Below, one piece after another: positions 1 through 4,371 of a stretch of 5,729 nucleotides of DNA; position 1 is the stretch's first letter; each line of letters begins with the position of its first letter. This DNA is from an uncultured Oscillospiraceae bacterium. Lineage in GTDB: Bacteria; Bacillota; Clostridia; Oscillospirales; Ruminococcaceae. The stretch spans positions 250-5,978 of the forward strand of contig CAJTMU010000119.1 in the NCBI GenBank assembly GCA_910577365.1. The letters run 5' to 3'. The translations under genes were made by a program, and so were the position numbers. Under the pieces are notes generated by a model. That model saw only the letters and a list, made by a program, of their open reading frames with translations, searched no databases and was not told the origin of the DNA.

Positions 1-1
1 C

Positions 2-763
2 GACCCGTGGGTGACAAAATACCTTACGGAAAAGGTTATCGGCACGCTTAAAGAAAACGGCTTTGGCTATTTAAAAGTGGATTACAACGAAACTATCGGA
101 GTCGGCTGCGACGGTGCTGAAAGCTTGGGGGAGGGACTGCGGCAAGCTGTAGCTGCAACACAGGACTTTTTTGTAAAGCTTACGGAGGAAATGCCCGACC
201 TTGTAATAGAAAACTGCGCCAGCGGCGGACACAGGCTTGAACCGTCCATGATGGAGCTTGCGTCTATGGCGAGCTTTTCCGATGCTCACGAATGTAAATG
301 TATACCGATTATCGCGGCAAATCTGCACAGGCTCATACGTCCCGAACAAAGTCAGATATGGGCTGTTTTGAGAGCGAGCGATGATATTCACCGTATACGT
401 TACAGCTTGTGCGCGGGATTTCTGGGACGTCTTTGCCTCAGCGGAGATATTTTTGATGTTTCTGATGAAAACTGGAATGAAGTCCTTGAGGCAATAGCTT
501 TTTATGACAAGGTAAAAGAAATTATCCGCAGTGGTTTTACAAAAGTCATAAGATGTAATGCCGATAGTTATGGTGATCCTCACGGCTATCAGGCGGTACT
601 GAGAACGCTTGAAAACAAATCGCTGCTTGTTGTTCACACATTTGTAAACGGCGGGAATCCCCATATCAGCGATTTGCTTTTCGGGCAAAAAATAATCGGT
701 GAATGGGGCAGTGAACTGTCGGGTGATTTCAGGGCAAAAGTATTTTTGCTTGAAGCGGAATAA
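2..763 (+). CDS. GH36 alpha-galactosidase, C-terminal part (5' truncated by window edge)
   Basis: This encodes the C-terminal portion of a family GH36 alpha-galactosidase, which hydrolyses terminal alpha-1,6-linked galactose from sugars such as melibiose and raffinose by a retaining mechanism. The frame is open from base 2 (reads DPWVTKYL), so the GTG at 11 is an internal valine codon and not a start. Visible signatures are GFGYLKVDYN, whose Asp (codon 80-82) matches the GH36 nucleophile, and ENCASGGHRLEP (209-244) followed by FSDAHE, whose Asp (codon 281-283) matches the general acid/base. About 250 residues are present: the second half of the catalytic barrel and a short C-terminal beta domain ending at TAA 761-763. 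The N-terminal beta-sandwich domain and the start of the barrel lie outside the window. No signal peptide can be assessed. Substrate preference is inferred from family only. Confidence 0.9.
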   Translation, partial: DPWVTKYLTEKVIGTLKENGFGYLKVDYNETIGVGCDGAESLGEGLRQAVAATQDFFVKLTEEMPDLVIENCASGGHRLEPSMMELASMASFSDAHECKCIPIIAANLHRLIRPEQSQIWAVLRASDDIHRIRYSLCAGFLGRLCLSGDIFDVSDENWNEVLEAIAFYDKVKEIIRSGFTKVIRCNADSYGDPHGYQAVLRTLENKSLLVVHTFVNGGNPHISDLLFGQKIIGEWGSELSGDFRAKVFLLEAE

Positions 764-792
764 AATATAAAGTGAAGAAAATAATTGTGTAC

Positions 793-846
793 TGATATAC
801 CCTCATAAATTAGATTTTTTGATTTTCTGTTTATGGGGGTATATCA
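793..846. repeat. Long inverted repeat (17-bp stem, 20-base loop)
   Basis: Arms 793-809 and 830-846 pair over 17 bases, with a single position (T803 with G839-side strand) needing a G-U pair when read as + strand RNA. The loop 810-829 is T-rich. It begins 30 bases after the alpha-galactosidase stop. No T-run follows the right arm, so it is not a standard intrinsic terminator. It could act as a 3' mRNA-stabilising hairpin or a weak terminator, or be a dispersed intergenic palindrome. Confidence 0.7.
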
Positions 847-862
847 AATATAAATGCGCTTT

Positions 863-884
863 GTCAAAATTATACAGTTTTGAC
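863..884. repeat. Short inverted repeat GTCAAAA/TTTTGAC
   Basis: Seven-base arms at 863-869 and 878-884 are exact inverted copies separated by 8 bases. It lies 26 bases upstream of the -35 box at 910. The size and placement suit a dimeric regulator's binding site, but in such AT-rich DNA chance is a fair alternative. Confidence 0.4.
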
Positions 885-909
885 TTTGGAAATTTTGTTG
901 TTATCAAGT

Positions 910-938
910 TTTACACATAAAATTCTGTTTTGTATAAT
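910..938 (+). promoter_or_regulatory. Predicted sigma-A promoter for the nucleotidyltransferase gene
   Basis: The -35 box TTTACA (910-915) is separated by 17 bases from a perfect -10 TATAAT (933-938). This predicts a transcript start near 945 and a leader of about 130 bases before the ATG at 1076. The -35 matches 5 of 6 consensus bases and the spacing is optimal. Confidence 0.75.
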
Positions 939-946
939 TTATACAA
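930..946. promoter_or_regulatory. Palindrome overlapping the -10 box, possible operator
   Basis: TTGTATA-ATT-TATACAA is an exact 7-base inverted repeat with a 3-base centre. It covers the -10 hexamer and reaches the predicted start point. A dimeric repressor bound here would block the promoter. No regulator is identified, and an AT-rich -10 region makes accidental palindromes more likely. Confidence 0.4.
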
Positions 947-964
947 TGAAGTTGTATTATGTAT

Positions 965-992
965 ATATGCTCCCTAAAATTAGGGGGCGTAT
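965..992 (+). promoter_or_regulatory. Leader hairpin followed by T-rich tract (possible attenuator)
   Basis: Bases 965-976 pair with 981-992 (12 pairs, two of them G-U, loop of 4) around the core CTCCCTA/TAGGGGG. T-runs follow at 999-1004 and 1011-1017, but a 6-base gap separates the stem from the first run, so it is not a textbook terminator. It sits about 20 bases into the predicted nucleotidyltransferase transcript. It could be an attenuator in that leader or a terminator for transcription arriving from the alpha-galactosidase. Confidence 0.4.
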
Positions 993-1057
993 TTGCGCTT
1001 TTTTATGATATTTTTTTAGCGTCATAATACATAGGTTTGTTTTTTGCGGTAATATGT

Positions 1058-1063
1058 AAGGAG
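1058..1063 (+). promoter_or_regulatory. Ribosome binding site that fixes the start at 1076
   Basis: AAGGAG lies 12 bases before ATG 1076. The frame is also open to a TTG at 1037, but that start would place this site inside the gene and has no comparable site of its own. The spacing is a little longer than ideal. Confidence 0.7.
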
Positions 1064-1075
1064 TGTGGTAACAAT

Positions 1076-2146
1076 ATGGAAAAATATGAAATAAGAAATC
1101 AAAAAATAATAAATGCGGTAATAGAAAAGGCAAATCGGGTATGTCCCGGGTCACTCGCGCTGATAGGCGTATACGGTTCTTTTGCAACAGGGGATTTCCA
1201 CGAAAAGTCCGATCTGGACCTGCTTATTCTGATAAATGACGAGAGGGGCTGGCAATTAGGCAGCACTTTTATACAGGAAGATATGGAAGTGGGTCATGAT
1301 ATTTATTGCACCACATGGGAAAATCTTGAGGATAGTGCACTGTATAACGAACCCAATATTTCAAAGCTTATGGATTCTCGGATAGTATATTGTGCGGACG
1401 GTAAATATGCGGAGAGATTAATGTTGTTGCGGGAAAAAGCAACCAGCATTATGTCATCGCCCATGTCGAAAGAAGATTATACCAAAGCGGAAAGCATGAT
1501 GAAAGAGGCGGAGCATTTTTATCTTTCGGCGGTAATTTCGGAGGATATTGCCGATGTCAGGGAACAGGCGGGGTATGCCGTATACTATCTTGAAAACGCG
1601 GTCGCAATGCTGAACAAAAAGTATTTCCGCTTGGGAACGAAACGTGTTTATGAAGAGCTAAATTTAATGGAAAACAAACCCGACAGGCTGTATGAAATGA
1701 TAGAAAGCGTAGTATCGGCAGATTCCGCGCAGCTCATAAAAGAATCATTATCGGCACTTGTACATGAAACCATGCGTGTGTTCAAAAAAGTGAAAACAAC
1801 TGTCCCGTTGGATAAGAAATCCGTAACGGCAGAATCTGTCGGAGGAACATATGAAGAAATGTTTTCAAACTGGCGGAACAAAATGTATATCGCTGCCGAA
1901 GATAATAATCGTCATCTTGCTTTTATGAGTATGGTAAGTTTATACGCGATGATTTTGGAAATTGCCGAGGAAACGGATATTGAAAGTTATAATGTGTTTG
2001 AAATTTATGATCCTTACGACCTCAAAAAGACGGCTGTGGAGTTTGACGGCTTAATGAATAAGTATCTAAGTGAATACCGCAAAGCGAACATACAAGTAAC
2101 TCGTTATCGGGATATTGACGATTTTGTCGGAAAATATCTGAAGTAA
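1076..2146 (+). CDS. Polymerase-beta-type nucleotidyltransferase domain protein with helical C-terminus
   Basis: This 356-residue soluble protein belongs to the polymerase-beta nucleotidyltransferase superfamily, whose members transfer an NMP from an NTP to a small molecule, protein or RNA. Its N-terminal domain has the signature GVYGSFATG (GS at residues 34-35) followed by SDLDLLI, giving the metal-binding Asp46 and Asp48. Asp75 in GHDIYC is a good candidate for the third carboxylate, so the site looks intact. Residues from about 125 to the end are mainly helical (for example KEAEHFYLSA and REQAGYAVYYLENAV), recalling the helical partner domains of aminoglycoside nucleotidyltransferases and HEPN-type proteins. 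No membrane segment or signal peptide is seen. It has its own promoter (910-938), and no good terminator follows, so some read-through to the next gene is possible. Substrate unknown: antibiotic modification is one possibility, but the sequence does not settle it. Confidence 0.8.
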   Translation: MEKYEIRNQKIINAVIEKANRVCPGSLALIGVYGSFATGDFHEKSDLDLLILINDERGWQLGSTFIQEDMEVGHDIYCTTWENLEDSALYNEPNISKLMDSRIVYCADGKYAERLMLLREKATSIMSSPMSKEDYTKAESMMKEAEHFYLSAVISEDIADVREQAGYAVYYLENAVAMLNKKYFRLGTKRVYEELNLMENKPDRLYEMIESVVSADSAQLIKESLSALVHETMRVFKKVKTTVPLDKKSVTAESVGGTYEEMFSNWRNKMYIAAEDNNRHLAFMSMVSLYAMILEIAEETDIESYNVFEIYDPYDLKKTAVEFDGLMNKYLSEYRKANIQVTRYRDIDDFVGKYLK

Positions 2147-2210
2147 CATTGTTGGTAAACAAAAATCAATGACAGGCACCCAAAACGAAGCTTTAAGCAA
2201 TTTTTGTGGC

Positions 2211-2234
2211 CTCGGTAAGAAAGTGCTTGCCGAG
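2211..2234. repeat. Hairpin between the nucleotidyltransferase and the regulator gene
   Basis: CTCGGTAAG (2211-2219) pairs with CTTGCCGAG (2226-2234), nine pairs with one G-U, around a 6-base loop. It lies 64 bases after the nucleotidyltransferase stop. No T-run follows, so it is at best a weak terminator or an RNA-stabilising stem. Confidence 0.45.
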
Positions 2235-2245
2235 CATATCACTGT

Positions 2246-2295
2246 AATCAACCGTGGTTTGATTTTATCAATACCGTCTCTGTTGAAATCAACCG
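2246..2295. promoter_or_regulatory. Repeated AATCAACC-type sites, possible operator
   Basis: AATCAACCG occurs at 2246-2254 and again at 2287-2295, 41 bases apart (about four helical turns). An inverted copy with one extra base, GGTTTGATT, lies between them at 2256-2264. The right-hand copy overlaps the -35 box of the 2283-2311 promoter. This arrangement suits binding by a dimeric regulator, most simply autoregulation by the XRE protein encoded immediately downstream. The repeats are seen directly; their role is inferred. Confidence 0.5.
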
Positions 2296-2311
2296 CCGAT
2301 TGTGCTATAAT
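2283..2311 (+). promoter_or_regulatory. Predicted extended -10 sigma-A promoter for the XRE-GNAT operon
   Basis: TTGAAA (2283-2288) and TATAAT (2306-2311) are separated by 17 bases, and TGC precedes the -10 to give the extended -10 pattern TGnTATAAT. The predicted start is near 2318, about 45 bases before the ATG at 2362. Confidence 0.8.
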
Positions 2312-2361
2312 AAACACAATGAAAGCGGCTTTCAAAGATTTTATTTCAAAGGAGAAAATTT

Positions 2362-3201
2362 ATGGGTATTGAAATAATAGGCAAAACAATCGCGTCTATG
2401 CGAAAGGAAAAGGGTATCAGGCAGGAGGAGCTTGCTAACTATGTCGGAGTAAGCACGCAGGCGGTTTCAAAATGGGAAAATGGCGGAGTGCCTGACATCG
2501 CTCTTTTGCCCGAGATTGCCGATTTCTTTTCCGTTTCCGTTGACTCGCTGTTTGGGCGTGATATAACGGATTACAGTGGCTTGCAGACTGCTTTTTGCAA
2601 AAAAATTATTGAAACCGAACCTGAGCAGCGGTTTAAAGCAGCATTTGAGTATTGCTGGGATATTGAACGCGCACTTTTCGGTAATTTTCCAGAAGACGGA
2701 AGCGTTGAGGAGTATGAAAAGAAGCTGGACAGGAAGGAGCAAAGGTATTCGAGCGTTATATCCGACCACGGCTTCACAAGAATGGGTATCGCGAACAGGC
2801 TTCAGTATTTCCTGTTGGTTCCTGAGCCTCATGACGCGGACGCCGCCTTTTTTGAAGATGTTGATTATCAAATGTTTTTTAAAGACTTTTCGGATAAGGA
2901 CGTTTTCGACGCATGCGTATTTTTGTACAGGCGCGAAAGCGATAAGGCTTTTACGCAAAATCTTCTTATAAACAATTTAATGCTTGAACCCGCCAAGGCG
3001 GCGCATATTCTCAATGTGCTTGAAAAGTATAATCTGCTTTATAAAACGGGGATAGAAATGGACGATGAAACCATGACAGTGTATAATTTCAAACCGTCTC
3101 CGTCGTTTGTCGCGTTTCTGATTTTCGCGAGGGAAATGATAAAAACGCCAAATAGTTTCAGTGGTTACATGGCAGGGCGAAACAAGCCGTATTTCAATTA
3201 A
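2362..3201 (+). CDS. XRE-family helix-turn-helix transcriptional regulator
   Basis: This 279-residue protein starts with an XRE/Cro-type DNA-binding domain at about residues 6-64: IGKTIASMRKEKGIRQEELA, then VSTQAVSKWENG, with the second helix around 21-28 and the recognition helix around 31-38. The start is set by AAAGGAGA (2348-2354) seven bases before the ATG. The remaining 200 or so residues match no domain I can name. The segment near 190-245 (LLINNLMLEPAKAAHILNVL, then a YNLLYKTG turn and a strand) resembles a winged-helix or small effector domain. It acts as a cytoplasmic DNA-binding protein. It is the first gene of a likely two-gene operon with the acetyltransferase 54 bases downstream, and the repeats at 2246-2295 suggest autoregulation. 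Targets and signal are unknown. Confidence 0.85.
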   Translation: MGIEIIGKTIASMRKEKGIRQEELANYVGVSTQAVSKWENGGVPDIALLPEIADFFSVSVDSLFGRDITDYSGLQTAFCKKIIETEPEQRFKAAFEYCWDIERALFGNFPEDGSVEEYEKKLDRKEQRYSSVISDHGFTRMGIANRLQYFLLVPEPHDADAAFFEDVDYQMFFKDFSDKDVFDACVFLYRRESDKAFTQNLLINNLMLEPAKAAHILNVLEKYNLLYKTGIEMDDETMTVYNFKPSPSFVAFLIFAREMIKTPNSFSGYMAGRNKPYFN

Positions 3202-3244
3202 AATCCCTTTATAGTGATATGGGCGCTTTTGTCAGAAAATATTT

Positions 3245-3248
3245 GGAG
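3245..3248 (+). promoter_or_regulatory. Ribosome binding site that fixes the start at 3256
   Basis: GGAG sits seven bases before ATG 3256. The frame is open further upstream to 3214, but the extra 14 residues would include this site and do not fit the usual GNAT beginning ETERLILR. Confidence 0.7.
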
Positions 3249-3255
3249 TATAGTC

Positions 3256-3804
3256 ATGGAAACGTTTGAAACAGAAAGGCTGATACTGCGCGGTTGGCGG
3301 CTTGAAGATCTGGAAGACCTTTATGAGTACGCAAAAAATCGGGAAGCGGGTATCATGCAGGGTTGGAAACCTCATTCAGACAGAGAAGAATCTCTGGATG
3401 CGCTAAACTCTTTTATAAAAGGCGGCGAAGCGTGGGCAATAGTATTAAAAGATATTCAAAAGGTTATAGGTCATATAAAATTATATCCCGACGAAAATCG
3501 CGGAAAATATTACGCAAAATATATCAGTTATGCCCTTTCCTCTGATTATTGGGGGAAAGGGTACATGACGGAAGCCGTAAAACGTATAATAGGATATGCT
3601 TTTGAAGAAATGAAAATTGACTTGCTGACCGCATTTCATTATCCTCACAACATCCGTTCCAAACGTGTAATTGAGAAATGCGGTTTTCAGTACGAAGTAA
3701 TGGTCAAGCAGGGTCAGACCATATATGACGGGCATATTTTTGATACCGTTTGCTATTCCATATCTAAAGAGTACTATTTCACAAAAATTCAAAATATCAG
3801 TTAA
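3256..3804 (+). CDS. GNAT-family N-acetyltransferase (RimJ/RimL type)
   Basis: This 182-residue protein is a GNAT acetyltransferase, which moves an acetyl group from acetyl-CoA to an amine of a protein or small molecule in the cytoplasm. It opens with the RimJ/RimL-type start ETERLILRGWRLEDLEDLY. It carries the acetyl-CoA pyrophosphate-binding loop YWGKGYMTEA (residues 98-107, with G100, G102 and following helix), and the late motif NIRSKRVIEKCGF (132-144), which contains the Asn/Ser pair and the EKxGF turn typical of the family. Length is normal for a single-domain enzyme. It lies 54 bases after the XRE gene and ends just before a strong terminator, so the two are probably co-transcribed. 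The acceptor is unknown: ribosomal protein modification is not implied by the family name alone, and small-molecule detoxification is equally possible. Confidence 0.88.
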   Translation: METFETERLILRGWRLEDLEDLYEYAKNREAGIMQGWKPHSDREESLDALNSFIKGGEAWAIVLKDIQKVIGHIKLYPDENRGKYYAKYISYALSSDYWGKGYMTEAVKRIIGYAFEEMKIDLLTAFHYPHNIRSKRVIEKCGFQYEVMVKQGQTIYDGHIFDTVCYSISKEYYFTKIQNIS

Positions 3805-3852
3805 GCATACTCCATGCAGCTTTGCTTCACTTCTCATGTTTAGCAGAAACCG

Positions 3853-3887
3853 CGCGCATTTGCCATTCGGCAAATGCGCGACTTTTT
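3853..3887 (+). terminator. Rho-independent terminator of the XRE-GNAT operon
   Basis: A perfect 12-pair GC-rich stem (3853-3864 with 3869-3880, core GCATTTGCC/GGCAAATGC) with loop ATTC is followed after AC by five T residues (3883-3887). It lies 48 bases past the acetyltransferase stop and separates that operon from feoAB. Confidence 0.88.
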
Positions 3888-3983
3888 GAAATTTCATACG
3901 ACAACGTTGTGTAACTTATAGGTTTTTTGCATATATCGTTTAAACCGTATCTGATTTCGGCGTCGAGCCGCTGCCGCAAATCA

Positions 3984-4013
3984 TTCACTCCCAACTGTAC
4001 GCCCGCATATAAT
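3984..4013 (+). promoter_or_regulatory. Probable promoter of feoAB
   Basis: A perfect -10 TATAAT (4008-4013) lies 18 bases after a weaker -35-like TTCACT (3984-3989, 4 of 6). It predicts a start near 4020 and a leader of about 55 bases. No recognisable Fur box overlaps it. The short palindromes ACAACGTTGT (3901-3910) and GTTTAAAC (3938-3945) lie upstream, with no assigned role. Confidence 0.5.
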
Positions 4014-4075
4014 GTCGTATCGGTAAAGCTCTACACAGCGGCGCCGAAAAATCCGAAAGGAGATATTTTTAAGAA

Positions 4076-4309
4076 ATGGAACGCTGTATTAACGATATAG
4101 AAATAGGCGGCAGAGCCGCAGTAAAGGGATTGCTGGCGCATGGCACGATGCGGCGCAGAATGCTGGACATAGGTCTGGTGAACGGCGCCGAGGTCGAGTG
4201 CGTGGGACAAAGTCCGATGGGCGATCCGCGGGCATATCTTATTTGCGGAGCGGTTATAGCGATAAGACGCTCGGACGGCGATAAAGTTATCATAAATGTC
4301 AAGAGATAA
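4076..4309 (+). CDS. feoA: FeoA, ferrous iron transport accessory protein
   Basis: FeoA is a small cytoplasmic SH3-like protein that works with the FeoB permease in Fe(II) uptake. This one has 77 residues, the normal length. The signature region RRRMLDIGLVNGAEVE (26-41) and the later SPMGDPRAYLICGAVIAIRR stretch (46-65) are typical of the family. ATG 4076 is the only start possible: an in-frame TAA lies at 4070-4072, and AAAGGAGA (4056-4063) precedes it, with 12-13 bases of spacing, slightly long. It stands 62 bases ahead of feoB in the conserved feoA-feoB order and shares its presumed promoter (3984-4013). Iron-dependent control is expected from the pathway, but no operator is recognisable. 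Confidence 0.93.
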   Translation: MERCINDIEIGGRAAVKGLLAHGTMRRRMLDIGLVNGAEVECVGQSPMGDPRAYLICGAVIAIRRSDGDKVIINVKR

Positions 4310-4371
4310 CTGTCTGACGGCTTTTGAAATCCGGAAAAGCGATTGTTAATAATTCCAAGGGGGAAATTTTA

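Larger units (their letters stand above)
764..1075. other. AT-rich intergenic region with four inverted repeats and one promoter
   Basis: This 312-base gap lies between the alpha-galactosidase and the nucleotidyltransferase. It is AT-rich and holds no convincing gene. It contains a long hairpin (793-846), a 7-base inverted repeat (863-869 with 878-884, GTCAAAA/TTTTGAC), a near-consensus promoter (910-938) whose -10 lies in a palindrome (930-946), and a hairpin in the predicted leader (965-992) followed by T-rich DNA. A reverse-strand open frame across 957-1187 overlaps the start of the next gene, has no recognisable product and is treated as chance. Confidence 0.7.
3827..4030 (-). other. Weak reverse-strand open frame, possible decayed gene remnant
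   Basis: On the - strand, 67 codons run uninterrupted from 4030 down to a TGA at 3827-3829. The translation is protein-like (for example GVQLGVNDLRQRLDAEIRYG). A TAG at 4031-4033 closes it upstream, and there is no ATG with a ribosome binding site. It overlaps both the terminator and the feoA promoter. I recognise no family. Chance open frame is the leading alternative; a degraded gene or repeat is the other. Confidence 0.15.

Noticed and set aside
71..688. 205-codon open frame on the - strand
   Set aside because: It lies wholly opposite the GH36 gene, whose catalytic motifs are clear, and its translation shows no family signature.
1037..1075. TTG start 13 codons upstream for the nucleotidyltransferase
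   Set aside because: The AAGGAG at 1058-1063 points to the ATG at 1076.
957..1187. 76-codon open frame on the - strand
   Set aside because: It covers the nucleotidyltransferase leader and start in antisense; composition reflects AT-rich DNA and no family is recognisable.
2171..2181. GACAGGCACCC as a possible insertion-sequence end
   Set aside because: It resembles ends I associate loosely with some elements, but there is no partner end, duplication or transposase remnant nearby.
2169..2372. 67-codon open frame on the + strand
   Set aside because: No ribosome binding site, spans the XRE promoter and operator-like repeats, and overlaps the XRE start in another frame.
2576..2971. 131-codon open frame on the + strand and - strand frames at 2467-2958 and 2571-2777
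   Set aside because: All fall inside the XRE gene in other frames and lack starts with binding sites.
3888..4075. Fur or DtxR-type iron box ahead of feoAB
   Set aside because: Expected from pathway knowledge, but no stretch matches the known Fur or DtxR consensus; only short unrelated palindromes are present.
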